Of a stretch of 64,000 bases of DNA, positions 21,941 to 31,483 are shown one piece after another; position 1 is the first letter of the stretch; every line of letters begins with the position of its first letter. The notes beneath the pieces are model-generated. The model was not told the origin of the DNA and ran no database searches. It saw only the letters and a list, made by a program, of their open reading frames with translations. This DNA is from Chara braunii (taxonomy: Eukaryota; Streptophyta; Charophyceae; Charales; Characeae), in NCBI GenBank assembly GCA_003427395.1, contig BFEA01000138.1, forward strand, positions 2,669,809-2,733,808, read 5' to 3'. The translations under genes and the position numbers were made by a program.

Positions 21941-22628
21941 TGTCGCACTTTTTCCCAGTCTGGCCTCTTAGGGCGATCGGAAAGCTAACAGGCTGTCACG
22001 CAGGATTTTGTATGTGATTGCAGCAAATAAAATAAATTTAATAATGCAAATCCCTTCCTGTTGTGTGCGTCCGGCTTCGAGCGAAACCCTTCAATTGCGG
22101 TTTTCGCCGGTCCCTGGTCTTAGGAATCTTTCATTTTGATTCGGAACAGCAGAGAATCATGCAAATAACAGTTATAAGATTATGGGGTGCTATGCATGTA
22201 TCACTTATGTCAATCTGATTATGAGAACTGTGACAAAACATCCACGGAGGCTATCATCAGGCAAGAATAATGCAGAAAATAAAACTGACGTACTCGAGCA
22301 AAGACAGAGGCAATCGATTGAGGGAGGCATGAAAACTCATAATAATCTCAGAAAGTACACATAACCGAGCGTGTTTCGGCACCTCTCAAGAGTCCTCACT
22401 CATCCCTCTGGCCAGTATCTTTCAATCTTTTTAACTGATCTTCTCTGGTGTCGAGACCCACGCCCTCGTACAATCTGAGACCGCGTCTTAGTGACAAAAT
22501 GCCACTTGTAGCCAGCAAGCTCTGAGCACGACCATCCAAGGCATATGACACGGTAGTTAACCATGGAGCAAAACTCCTCCCACAAAGTAGGCAGTCCGTC
22601 CACTGAGAAAACTCCTTGTCTGAGGTAG
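21941..22628 (-). repeat. Left arm of 1.4-kb inverted repeat (terminal repeat T, minus orientation)
   Basis: Read on the minus strand, this matches 48905-49596 in order: a coding-like segment (VDGLPTLWEEF..., WSCSELAGY, QIVRGRG), an AT-rich 3' part, and the terminal GTGCGACA. The match continues through the spacer 22629-22683, so the true left copy reaches about 22683. It keeps a 'cgattgcctctgtctttgctcgag' segment (minus sense) that is missing from the right arm. The end sequence is shared exactly by all three copies, so it is an element terminus. Confidence 0.75.
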
Positions 22629-22683
22629 GGATGCTCGGTGGGCTCGGTCAGCGCCTCAACGTTGATCACCACCGGAGAGATGT

Positions 22684-23338
22684 ACCTCAGACGAGGAGTT
22701 CTCTCAGTGAACGGACTGCCTACTTTGTGGGAGGAGTTTTGCTGCATGGTTAACTACCGTGTCATTTGCCTTGGATGGTCGTGCTCAGAGTTTGCTGGCT
22801 ACAGGTGACATTTTGTCACTAAGCCTCAGTCTCAGATTGTACGAGCGCGTGGGTCTCGGCACCAGAGAAGATTAGTTAAAGAGATTGAAAGAAACTGACG
22901 AGAGGGATGAGTGAGGACTCTTGAGAGGTGCAGACCACGTTCGTTTATGTGTATTTTCTGAGATTATTATGAGTTCTCATTCCTCCCTCACTCGTTTTAT
23001 TTTCTGCATTATTCTTGCCTGATGATAGCCTCCGTGGATGTTTTGTAACAGTTCTCAAAATCACATTGATATAAGTAATACATGCATAGCACCCCATAAT
23101 CTTATAATTGTTATTTGCATGATTCGCTGCTGTTCCGAATCAAAATGAAAGATTCCTAAGACCGGGGACTGGCGAAGGCCGCAAATGAAGGGTCTCGCTC
23201 GAAGCCGGACGCACACAACAGGAAGGGATTTGCATTATTTAATTTATTTTATTTACTGCAATCACATACAAAACCCTGCGTGACAACCTGTTGGCTTTCT
23301 CGTCGCCATGAGAGGCCAGACTGGGAAAAAGTGTGACA
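22684..23338 (+). repeat. Right arm of inverted repeat (terminal repeat T, plus orientation)
   Basis: This is a plus-sense copy of the same repeat, beginning inside the coding-like part (ACCTCAGACGAGGAGTT) and ending at the terminus GTGTGACA. The frame carries stops (for example directly after CTACAGG, TGA), so the coding part is dead here. It is oriented the same way as the copy at 48.9-49.6 kb, so the two are direct repeats about 26 kb apart. The position just before the small ORFs makes a decayed 5' LTR possible. Confidence 0.7.
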
Positions 23339-23677
23339 AAAATGACGCTGTTGTCGGGGACATGAAAAGATTTTCGTGTCCGGAAAGAACCTGGGTCATC
23401 ATCGTCTTTGAGCTTTGATTAGGACGTGAGAACTGTTGACATTTCTGTGAGCTTTATGTTAATTCTATTATTCTTATTTAAGTCCCGATTTTCTTGAGAA
23501 TTACGACTGCTAACTGTGATTTATTTCTTCCTTGTGTGAGGTACCACAACGGATCGGGAAAAGGAGACTAGTATTGTTGACTGGAGAGGATCGAGCTTGA
23601 CATCAGATATGCCGAATTATCTCCTAATACACTGAAGGGAATTGAAAGGAAGAGAGTGAGACTGATCAAAATAAATA

Positions 23678-24088
23678 TTGGCCGACGATGCTCTGAAAGA
23701 ATTGTCTAAACTCACTACAAGAGGAATATTTCCTTACAGATATAAGGCTTGTTGGGGCTATCACTCTTGTGGTTCAACCATCTGCGTAGTGCTGACTCAC
23801 TTCTTGGAGGGAGATATTTATGATATCCGCCCATATGTCAAGGAAAGAGGCAGCAATGATGGTGAGGATTTTAATTGGTTATGGGAGATCATGATCCAAT
23901 TTATTTATGACGAAAAGACAGACTTGATAAAACAAAAGAAGAAAGTGGAATGGGGTATAATGCCAGTGGCATACAAGACTGTTCGAATCCCTCCTATACC
24001 TGACAGCTATTGTGATGGGACTAACTACTTGCCGATAATTAACATGGTATTGACAAGAAAAAAAAAAAACAGTGGTCGTGAGAGCTGA
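23678..24088 (+). CDS. Accessory ORF, domain I copy 1 (unknown function)
   Basis: A frame of 137 codons begins at a non-ATG position (TTG), so the true start is unknown; splicing from upstream is possible. Visible pattern: FPYRYKACWGYHS, then ICVVLTHFLEGDIYDIRPYV, a charged helix, then PPIPDSYCDGTNYLPIINMV. The same order recurs in the next two segments and at 48396-49112 (FRQGDLSIFIVQTSFADGTI, then PPVPSLLTDGTSWLDVI), which indicates a real, repeated protein domain. I know no family for it. It lies between the T repeat and gag on the same strand, so it belongs to the retroelement. The C-terminal part ends in a poly(A)-encoded Lys run. Confidence 0.5.
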   Translation: MADDALKELSKLTTRGIFPYRYKACWGYHSCGSTICVVLTHFLEGDIYDIRPYVKERGSNDGEDFNWLWEIMIQFIYDEKTDLIKQKKKVEWGIMPVAYKTVRIPPIPDSYCDGTNYLPIINMVLTRKKKNSGRES

Positions 24089-24211
24089 AGAGATTTCAGC
24101 ACAAGTAATCAGATAAAGAAGGACAAATTTTGGTAGAGGTTCGGGACCAAGTCAAGAGAAGATTGAAGGTCTCCTAAGGTCGTTGAATACTTTAAGCAAG
24201 AGAGAGACATT

Positions 24212-24572
24212 TCCATATGAAGTTGTCAGGTATGAGATGGTCGAGAGCGGATGAGAGCAGAAACGATTATATGTACTGACCTTTTATTTTACAGATCTGG
24301 ATGTGTATGATGCGAGAATCTATGTTCCGAAAGAAAGATGCGCTGATGCAGTGTATGAGAGATGCCGGGGATTTGCTGAAGAGGTAGTACCGAAAGAGAA
24401 AGAGAGACTGGAGATAGAGAACAAATGCTTTAGTCGATCGACTCGATTTACTGTCTTTGATGGATTCCCAGTCCCTCCCTTACCTGATATCAATCTGTCT
24501 AAAAACAATTGGTATGCCATGATAAAGTTTGCATGGAAAGTGAAGAGAGTCCGAGAAGAGTACTCTCAGTAG
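24212..24572 (+). pseudogene. Accessory ORF, domain I copy 2
   Basis: The frame through 24303-24572 contains LDVYDARIYVPKERC and FPVPPLPDINLSKNNWYAM, aligning with copy 1 (GDIYDIRPYVKER; PPIPDSYCDGTNYLP). Upstream in the same frame FPYEVVRYEMVESG continues the match but is cut by a TGA near 24254. It is therefore a broken copy. Its position between copies 1 and 3, on the same strand, shows tandem reiteration of one domain. Confidence 0.5.
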
Positions 24573-25081
24573 CCAGGACAACTACTGTGAGGGGTAGACT
24601 CTATGAGGTGGTAGGGTGTGATAATCCTTTTATGATCTTGAGATATGAGACTTGTGAGAGAGGGCCCATAATATTTTATATTCAAGTGGTCAAATTTCTG
24701 AGTACTGGCAGTCTGGACGTACGAATTTATGTACCAACAGGCCTAGAAAAGGAGGATGACTACTTGAAGTGTCAGACAAGCGCTTATATTAGTCTCATAA
24801 GAACCAAGGAGTGGCTTGAAAAGTTAAAGAGAAAAGTAACCTGGGGGAAATAAGTAAAACAATTCGAGAGACTTCCTAAGTTCTCAATTGCGAAGGGATT
24901 TGAAGGTAGGAGAAATTGGATGCTTCTGTTGGAAGCCATTGCAGAGATTGGTAGGGCAAGAAAAAGTGACTCCACTGTGATGATAAAATCCATACTTCTG
25001 AGTACCTTTGAACACAGATTCGAGATCCCTGATTATGTCCAACCTAAGATTTACCTTTCAGATATTGTTTATGATGTTTAA
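24573..25081 (+). pseudogene. Accessory ORF, domain I copy 3
   Basis: The frame contains RLYEVVGCDNPFMILRYETC, FYIQVVKFLSTGSLDVRIYV and, after a stop at about 24851-24853, GRRNWMLLLEAIAEIG. These align with the FPY.., ..DVYDARIYV and NNWYAMIKFAWKV parts of copy 2. One in-frame TAA separates the halves. Function is unknown. The three copies are as diverged from each other as from the one at 48.4 kb, so the duplication is old. Confidence 0.45.
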
Positions 25082-25083
25082 CA

Positions 25084-25374
25084 ATGCCCGGCTTGACTGA
25101 ACAGCTGGCACTGGGAGTTGTGGTGGAAGGTAGAGTAGTCAAGATAGAAGAGGCTCTTCGGATCTCTGATAGAAATCTTTCTACCCTGGATGAGTTAGAA
25201 TTTTTGCAGCTTTTCTTGGATCGCATGAGAGATTCTGCCTTGAGAATTACCACTGAGCAGATTGAGATAAACTATCTGTTAAAGGTGGTGAAAATGGGGA
25301 CTACTGAGAGAATATCATACCACACTTTTCAGGAACGGGTCTCTCTTGCAAGAAGGATCAACAACGGACTGTAA
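25084..25374 (+). CDS. Accessory ORF, domain II copy 1 (unknown function)
   Basis: An intact 96-codon ATG frame. An N-terminal beta-rich segment (LALGVVVEGRVVKIEEALRI) is followed by a helix-rich middle and IEINYLLKVVKMGTTERISY, ending near VSLARRINNGL. This layout, ending in a short AR[RK] motif, is repeated in the next ORF, at 39158-39403 and at 47961-48269. I do not recognise a family. It stops three bases before the next ORF's ATG, so the two small ORFs are effectively adjacent. Confidence 0.45.
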   Translation: MPGLTEQLALGVVVEGRVVKIEEALRISDRNLSTLDELEFLQLFLDRMRDSALRITTEQIEINYLLKVVKMGTTERISYHTFQERVSLARRINNGL

Positions 25375-25644
25375 ATGATGCAATTTGATTATGAGATTAT
25401 AGACATGACTCGATATTTTATGATCCGGGTTACTATAGAGGGGTATGACAGAAGACTGAGTAGGGATAATGAGAAAGAATTAATTGATGATTACATTGGA
25501 AGACTGAGAAGGATTGCGCTGCCCTTGATCACTACTCAATCAATTATTGCTTATACCTTATATGTACAGGATTCTCAGGGGGTAGAGCAGACAAGAGAAG
25601 CGAGAAACGAGCCTGTATCTCTTGCGAGAAAAGTGAGAGGTTGA
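25375..25644 (+). CDS. Accessory ORF, domain II copy 2 (unknown function)
   Basis: An intact 89-codon ATG frame directly abutting the previous ORF in the same frame (only a stop codon apart). The pattern is YFMIRVTIEGYDRRLS, a helical middle, IIAYTLYVQDSQGVEQT, and a final VSLARKVRG. It compares best with 47961-48269 (RIEYTYYLHDKKSRLCAT... IEEARRTV) and 39158-39403 (YIEYVLYYYHRDGKLHST... VEQARIKL). Adjacent small paralogous ORFs before gag suggest an accessory module of the retroelement. The role is unknown. Confidence 0.45.
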   Translation: MMQFDYEIIDMTRYFMIRVTIEGYDRRLSRDNEKELIDDYIGRLRRIALPLITTQSIIAYTLYVQDSQGVEQTREARNEPVSLARKVRG

Positions 25645-25753
25645 AGAGCAGAGAAGAAAAGGACAAGAGTCACTAAAGGAGAAGAGAATACTTGGGAAAA
25701 GTCTATGGTCAAGATGGCAGGGCGAGCAAGACCAAGAACATCTGCAGGGACCA

Positions 25754-26190
25754 ATGAAAGAGGCCTTGGTTGGGGTTATACGAGAATTGGTCAAGAGAGT
25801 TGATACAATCAAAGGGGGATCAAACATTGCAAGAGCAAAGAGGCCAGATGAGAGAATTCCCTGCTTCGGAGGACCTCAGGTTAATGACTTTTTGGATGAG
25901 TACGAATTATTTGGACTCAGTTATGGCTGGACAGATAAGCAGCGGCTTAAGCACCTTCTATCTTATTGTGACATTGATTCGAGACTTGCAGTTCATGAAT
26001 TAATGGAAGGTGCTACTACTTAGGAAGAAGTCAAAAAGAGACTGGAAAATGAATTTGAGAAAGATTCAGTCCCAACCACAACTAAGGACTTACTCAACAT
26101 CAGAAGAGCTAAATACGACACTTTCAATATTTTTCTTCAGACCTTCATCCGAACAGTAAGAAAAATTTCATATTTGGACGAAGCTCAGAG
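25754..26190 (+). pseudogene. gag: Gag N-terminal region (capsid-like), broken
   Basis: The frame from the ATG at 25754 gives a helical Gag-like segment (RPDERIPCFGGPQVNDFLDEY near residues 33-53; 'FGG..VNDFLDEYEL' resembles the start of many Ty3 capsid domains). A TAG at 26021-26023 sits where a Trp is usual (TT*EEVKKRLENEF). The same frame then continues to a T7 run near 26201-26207, where it stops and the next frame takes over. Gag forms the retroelement particle in the cytoplasm. This copy cannot make it without readthrough and a frameshift. Confidence 0.65.
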
Positions 26191-28053
26191 ATGCCATATA
26201 TTTTTTTGAGAAATTTTACTGACACTGAAAGGCAAGCAGTTCTTAATCAAGCTCAACACTATCCTCTCAGATGGAATGAAATGGTTGCAATCATAAGAAC
26301 TCTACCTACTGTCTCCCATAAGAAATGGTCACTGGATCAGATCAGTACTTTGACCAAGGACTGGGAGACTGAGAATGGAATAAATAGAGGACGCAATTTG
26401 ACTACTGAGAATATTCTTCAAAAAGTGATGGATAACTTTATGCCTGCAAGGCCTGCAACGCATGCTGTGGATGACAGGGGGAAAAAAAAGGTTGAAAGTG
26501 AGGAAGATGACGACGATGATGATGACAACGAAAATCATGGTAAGAAAGGGGATTCGTCCAGAACCAAAAGGAATGGGAAGAATGGTGATGGAGGAAACAG
26601 AGAGAGAAGAGAATATGATGAGCGTCATAAGAGGAGTTTTACTTGCTACTATTGTGGCGAAAGTGGACATACTACCACCTATTGCAAGCCTCTTGAGGAG
26701 GATGTAAGGAGTGAGGTGGCAAAGAAAGACGCAATGTGCCATGTCTGTGATAGTTCATTGAATAAGTTGGACCCCAGACACCCGGGAGGTATAAGACTTC
26801 TTGCTCTTAAACATGACGAAAAGATGAAGATTAAGAAGAAGAGAAAGGTCAATGTAAATGTTCATTTCCTCACTGAAGATTTGCCTAGTGAACTGGTACA
26901 AAGAACAAATGACCCTCATACCATGATTGAGTTGTCTCTGCAGTCCTTAACACTGACAGAGTGTGAGTCTAGTTGTGAGGCATCAACTAGTGAGTCTCCG
27001 TTGGGAGGGAACCCTACTTTTCAGAATCCCTCTGGATTGGTAGAGTCCTCTTCCAATGAAATAGCTTATTTCCTGGCTAACATGATGTCATTCCATGGTG
27101 ATCTACCCCCAGAACTTATCATGAAACCTAGTGTGAGGGTTGGTGAAGTAAGGAACCACCAAACTCGTATGACACCGCAAATGATAAAAGAAAAGAAAAG
27201 AAAGAAGGCTAATGAATCACTTATCGATATTCTTGATAATCCTGAACCGGAGCGTTCACAGGAAAAGAGTGAACAGGGAAGAAATAAAAAATTTGTTCTC
27301 AAGAGTGATTTGGATGATGGGACAGTGATTTCTGATGTAATTGCTAAGATGCTGGAAAAAACGGAAGTGACACGGTCTTTCAAGGAAGCAATGACTCTAG
27401 CACCCAAACTGAGAGAAGAATTGAAGAGGTTAATTGAGAAGAAAAAAATGAAAGTTAATTATTTGGGGTCACTATTTCCTGACCAAGTGAATAGATCACT
27501 ACCAAGTTGCAAGATGAGGTTTGCAACCATGGGTTGTGGGCATCTTACGATTCATATTAATCAAGTGAAGATTTTAGCCCTAGTAGATTCTGGGGCAGAG
27601 ATGATACTTCTTTCACGAAGAACGATGAAAGCTTGTAATTTATCAATTGACAGACCTGCACAAAATGTACTGAGTAATATTGCAGGAGAGCTGTTCGTGG
27701 CAGGATTTATTGATAATTTGCCTATCAAGGTTGGGACAATGACTGTGGAGTTACTGGGTCTTTTAGTTCCGGATCAGGATCATGAATGTATCTTGGGAAC
27801 TCCTCTCTTGCATAGGATGGAGGCGGTCCAATATTTCAGTTATGAGGGGTCATCCTGGATCAGTCTATATGACCCAGAGACTTCTCAAGAGCAGACTTTT
27901 ATGGTCGGTACGAAAAACGATTTCAAGCATCAATTATCTGCTAATTCGATTAGGAGGAAGGAATCTGCTGAAAGGGTTATGAGACTAAAGGAGGAAGGGA
28001 AACGAGAAGCAAAAGAAGAGATTTCAGTGGGATCAAACAAGTTTCGAAAATGA
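26191..28053 (+). pseudogene. gag-pro: Gag nucleocapsid and protease region
   Basis: A 620-codon open frame. Residues 1-90 complete the capsid-like region; residues 97-130 are an acidic then basic linker; CYYCGESGHTTTYC at residues 152-165 is a CCHC zinc knuckle that binds RNA. After a long charged linker, ILALVDSGAEMILLS (D466) is a retropepsin-type aspartic protease active site, and ILGTPLLHRM around residue 535 fits the second conserved protease segment. The frame is intact through gag-pro but lies in a different frame from the capsid start, and it ends in TGA before RT. It is the largest ORF in the window. Confidence 0.85.
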
Positions 28054-28230
28054 TGAAAGCCCTTGGTAAACTTGAGGATGAGGATGGACAAATTGAAGCC
28101 TTCAAGAAAGTTGTAGAGAATGCTAAGGGAGGGAAGAAGGAATTGAGATTTGCATCGACTCACTCTTTTTTAGGAAAACAGTCACTGGGTCGAAAAGAAA
28201 ATACAAGCCCAAGCGGGTGAAGAAAACTCA
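28054..28230 (+). pseudogene. Gag-pro to RT linker, frameshifted
   Basis: Coding similarity switches frame here. One frame gives a lysine-rich segment after the overlapping ATGATG at 28052; another gives a KRKYKPKRVKK segment that resembles the pre-RT linker of related elements. No single frame spans it, so at least one indel has occurred. Confidence 0.4.
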
Positions 28231-29280
28231 GTGGCAGTCTTAATAGAGAAAGATTATGATGAAGCATTGAAAAAGGAGAGGCAGATCATAAGAGCATTGA
28301 GGGAATCAACAAAACTGAAGAATGGGTTCACCAAAGAGAGGTTTGACTCGATGAAGATAGACTCGGATCAATTTATTTTGCCTAAAGAGAAAGAATATAT
28401 CTTCAAAGTGTGCCAATAGTTCTCTGATGCTTTCTCCTTTAATGATGAAGAGAGAGGTCGGTTGGACGTGGACATGATCAAGATGACCAAAATTTGGACA
28501 GTTGATCATGTTCCATGGAATGATAGAGCAACCAAGTATGCCATAAAGAAAGAAGCGGAAGTAGTAAAGTACCTTGACAAGAAGATTGCATCTAATGTTG
28601 CTGAACCTGCTGATGAACCGTATGCTAATCACTGTTTTTGTTTCTGGAAACCAGGGGGCGGACTAAGATGGATACAGAATATTTAGAAACTCAATTCTGT
28701 GACGGTACGTGATGCAGGTAGTTTTCCTAATGTTGATCTCCTCGCTGAATCCTTTGCTGGTCGATATATTTATTCCTTAGTTGATCTGTATTCTGGCTAT
28801 GATCAGTTCCCTATTGATCCCACTAGCCGCCCCATGACTGTCATGCACACGCCGAGAGGACTTGTTCAGATGTGTGTGGTACCTAAGGGATGGACTAACG
28901 GAGTGGCGGTGGTTCAAAGGGATATGATCAAAGTTATGCAAGATATTTATCCTCAAATAACCAGTCCCTACATTGATGATAACCCTGTAAAAGGACCCTT
29001 GGTAAGAGATGAGACTTTGGTTGCAGGGGGAGTCAGAAAGTTTCTCTGGGAACATGCTGAAGGAGTAAAGATGGTCCTAGAGAGACTTCAGAAGTATAAC
29101 CTGACTGCCAGTGGACAAATTCCCTTTCTCTTCCAACCAGAAGTGATAATCTTGGGCTTCAGATGCTTCTCCAAGGGTAGGAGTCTAGATCCCAAGAAGA
29201 TAGACAAAATCTTGAATTGGCCTTTGCCTCTCAAGAGAGTTACAGACGTTAGGAGATTCTTGGGAGTCTGTGGATTTTGA
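28231..29280 (+). pseudogene. pol: Reverse transcriptase (Ty3/gypsy type) with in-frame stops
   Basis: The frame is continuous apart from TAG at 28417-28419, TAG at 28684-28686 and a terminal TGA at 29278-29280. Motifs in order: VPWNDRATKYAIKKEAEVV and EPYANHCFCFWKPGGGLRW (fingers); YSLVDLYSGYDQFPID with the first catalytic Asp; TPRGLVQMCVVPKGWTNG; SPYIDDNPVKGP with the YxDD catalytic box; ILGFRCFSKGRSLDPKKI and VRRFLGVCGF (thumb side). RT copies element RNA into DNA in cytoplasmic particles. The motifs are well preserved despite the stops, so decay is relatively recent. Stops fall at positions where Gln or Trp is usual. Confidence 0.9.
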
Positions 29281-29583
29281 AGAATTTTTATCCCTTATTT
29301 TGCTGCCCTTGCAGAACCTCTGAGAGAAATGGTAAAACAAGGGGCTAACTTAGCATGGAATGATAAAAGACAAGCTGCAGCAGAAACATTGCAAGAAAAA
29401 CTAAGAGATGGTGGACTAGTGCTAGGAGTGCCTTATTATGATGATGAGGAGACGAAACCTTTCATCATTGAGGAGGATGGAGGACAAGTTGCTCTGGGTG
29501 GAGTACTTATTGAGAAAGATGAAAATGGGAGAAAAAGACCTCTAAGATTTGAAAGCAGGACTACACCATGCTCCTACAAGTGA
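29281..29583 (+). pseudogene. pol: RNase H domain, truncated
   Basis: Continuing after the TGA, RIFIPYFAALAEPLREMV links RT to RNase H. KPFIIEEDGGQVALGGVLIE and RKRPLRFESRT are the first two segments of a retroelement RNase H, with the usual first Asp within EEDGG. A TGA at 29581 ends the frame, and the remaining RNase H segments are not found before the integrase. About half the domain has been lost or is unrecognisable. Confidence 0.7.
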
Positions 29584-29897
29584 AGTCTGTGGCCAGAAGA
29601 GAGAGACAGTTGGGGAGAAATCCCAAGTGCATATGTTTATGAATCGATTCTTGGGAAAGAAGAAGATGATGTGCAAGAGTTAATGCTGCAGCAGTGACTG
29701 CTCATGAAATTGGAGAAAGTTCAGGTTCAAAGGAAGATGAAGAAAGTGATAAGAAGGAAGAGGAGATATTTTTCTTCTTTGAAGAATATGATGAAAACTA
29801 TCAAGAGATTGACCGAAAAATGGAAAGCGAGCGACTAAAAGAATATTAATGTAAAGATTCAAGGAAGAAATTTAGACTAAAAAGAGGACATCTCTTT
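29584..29897 (+). pseudogene. RNase H to integrase linker, acidic
   Basis: Broken frames with an acidic stretch (ESSGSKEDEESDKKEEE) and FRLKRGHLFVDGKGG, the last leading directly into the integrase. An internal TAA sits near 29848. Confidence 0.45.
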
Positions 29898-31085
29898 GTG
29901 GATGGGAAGGGAGGCCTACTTCCACTAAGCGTAGTCTGTGGTAAAGAGAGGCAGTTCGAGATAAGTGCTGCCTTGCATGAGGGGGTCGCTGGTGGCCACA
30001 GGGATGCCGAGGCTACCTACTTCAAGACTGTCAAACTCTACTTCTGGCTTGGCATGAGAGACATGATTTTCAGATACTGTAAATCATGTGTCTTATGTCA
30101 GAAGAGGTCTACCACGAGGATGATTGAGCCCTTATTCCCTACAATCCTGATAGAGCCAGGTAACAGAGTTCATCTGGATCTCATCACTATGCCTCCAGAC
30201 AAAGGTGGGATGAGATACATACTAAATATGAAAAATAATTTTTGTAGATACGTTGAGGCAAAAACTCTGAAAAGGAAGACAACCGAACAAGTGGCTGATT
30301 GGATAGAGGAAGCCTATCTCAGGTATCCTTTTATCAGAGAATTTGTCTCAGACAGAGGATCAGAATTCAGAAATGAGGTTGTCAGAAGAATTACACTTAG
30401 ATTGGGTGTCAGAATTCGGTATGTGACTACTTACCATCCTCAAGCGAATGCACCTATTGAAAGAGGTCACAAAACTTTGAAAGATTCATTGGCCAAGTGG
30501 TGTGAAGGGAAACCCAGTAACTGGCCAAAGGTGTTAAGAGCTGCTGTATATGCTGATAATATCATAGTTAAGAGAACTACTGGTTATGCACCTTTTACTC
30601 CGTGGTACGACCGATATGCTACAGTGCCTATTGGAAGTATTGTCAAGACATGGTCAAGTCAGGAAAGTGACAGGGATCATTCTATTTCAGAACTCCTCCA
30701 GATCAAAATGAGACAGATATCTGAAGTTGATCAGGCAGTGATGAATGCAGCAGAGAGAATGACATCCAACAGATTATCGGATCAAGAAAGATGGAACAAG
30801 AAAATGTATATAAGAAAAGAGAAATTGAAGATTGAAGATGTTGTTCTTTTGTTTGACAATTCTCTTGAGACACAATGGACTGAAAGAATGGAGCCTAGAT
30901 GGCTTGGTCCTTACAGAATCATAGGAGAGGCAGAAAGCAAGGTTTATGAGATCTTAAAAATGGATGAATCCAGAGTTCACGACATGGTGTCAGGGTCAAG
31001 GCTTCGTAAGTTTATCTTCAGAGACCCTGACTTGATCCCTACAGTGACTCCAAAGAGAGGAAAGAGGAGTCAACCACCCAAGTAA
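29898..31085 (+). CDS. pol: Integrase (DD35E), apparently intact
   Basis: The frame has 395 codons with no internal stop. The zinc-binding HHCC module is H27 and H34 (HEGVAGGH) with C61 and C64 (CKSC). The catalytic triad is D94 (VHLDLI), D152 (FVSDRGSEF) and E188 (ANAPIERGHK), giving the DD35E spacing. The C-terminal part has RWLGPYRIIGE and a basic tail (PKRGKRSQPPK). It inserts the cDNA into host DNA in the nucleus. It lies in a different frame from RT, so a frameshift separates them. The listed start is a GTG inside a longer polyprotein, not a true start codon. No chromodomain is recognisable. Confidence 0.92.
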   Translation: MDGKGGLLPLSVVCGKERQFEISAALHEGVAGGHRDAEATYFKTVKLYFWLGMRDMIFRYCKSCVLCQKRSTTRMIEPLFPTILIEPGNRVHLDLITMPPDKGGMRYILNMKNNFCRYVEAKTLKRKTTEQVADWIEEAYLRYPFIREFVSDRGSEFRNEVVRRITLRLGVRIRYVTTYHPQANAPIERGHKTLKDSLAKWCEGKPSNWPKVLRAAVYADNIIVKRTTGYAPFTPWYDRYATVPIGSIVKTWSSQESDRDHSISELLQIKMRQISEVDQAVMNAAERMTSNRLSDQERWNKKMYIRKEKLKIEDVVLLFDNSLETQWTERMEPRWLGPYRIIGEAESKVYEILKMDESRVHDMVSGSRLRKFIFRDPDLIPTVTPKRGKRSQPPK

Positions 31086-31186
31086 GAGAACGGTCATAGA
31101 GGACTGAGAAAGAGTACAGTAAGACACTGAGACAGTGAGACTCAGTCATCAGTTGACAATGATCATTCTTGCATAGTTACTTCAAC

Positions 31187-31290
31187 ATTCCAGTTTCAGT
31201 ATTTCAGTTTCAGTACTCCAGTTTCAGCATCTCAGTTTCAATATTCCAGTTTTCAGCAAGTCATTTCATTATCTATTTCAGCAAGAAACT
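31187..31290 (+). repeat. CAGTTTCAG-type degenerate tandem spacer
   Basis: Short phrases of the type 'ttccagtttcagta' repeat about seven times with a 14-18 bp period. The same vocabulary recurs at 39762-40370 and 48305-48412, always near the small accessory ORFs or retroelement ends. Confidence 0.6.
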
Positions 31291-31351
31291 AAGTTAATGA
31301 GACTATATCTTTGATGCAGCGCTGCAGTCGTTCCATGAGTGTCAAATCCTG

Positions 31352-31363
31352 AGAGTGGGGAGT
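31352..31363 (+). promoter_or_regulatory. Possible polypurine tract
   Basis: GAGAGTGGGGAG is followed by TAACTGTGAG. Such purine tracts prime plus-strand DNA synthesis just before the 3' LTR. A similar GGGAAAGGGGGGAG followed by TAATATTG lies at 37797-37810. No paired LTR confirms either. Confidence 0.35.
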
Positions 31364-31483
31364 AACTGTGAGTACAGTTCAGGGAGCATTGAAACAGTGT
31401 CAAAATCTGAGAAACTCATGGTTGTGGCACATCAAATGATATAAACAGTATTATTCTTATCACAAAGAGAAAGCATGATGAGC

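Larger units (their letters stand above)
23678..31364 (+). mobile_element. Decayed Ty3/gypsy-type LTR retrotransposon with accessory ORFs
   Basis: The order is: small repeated ORFs, gag, protease, reverse transcriptase, RNase H remnant, integrase, then a purine tract GAGAGTGGGGAG (31352-31363) that may be the polypurine tract before a 3' LTR. The integrase after RT is the Ty3/gypsy order. At least four in-frame stops and two or more frameshifts make it non-autonomous now. The 5' limit is uncertain: TGTCGGGGACA at 23352 could be an LTR start, and the T repeat ends at 23338. Two identical LTRs were not found, so the age cannot be estimated. Confidence 0.75.

Noticed and set aside
28231-29583. 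TAG in the RT frame read as glutamine (a variant genetic code, as in some ulvophyte algae).
   Set aside because: RPS25 ends normally at TAA after its conserved C-terminus, and the RT also carries TGA stops. Decay of a dead element explains all of them.
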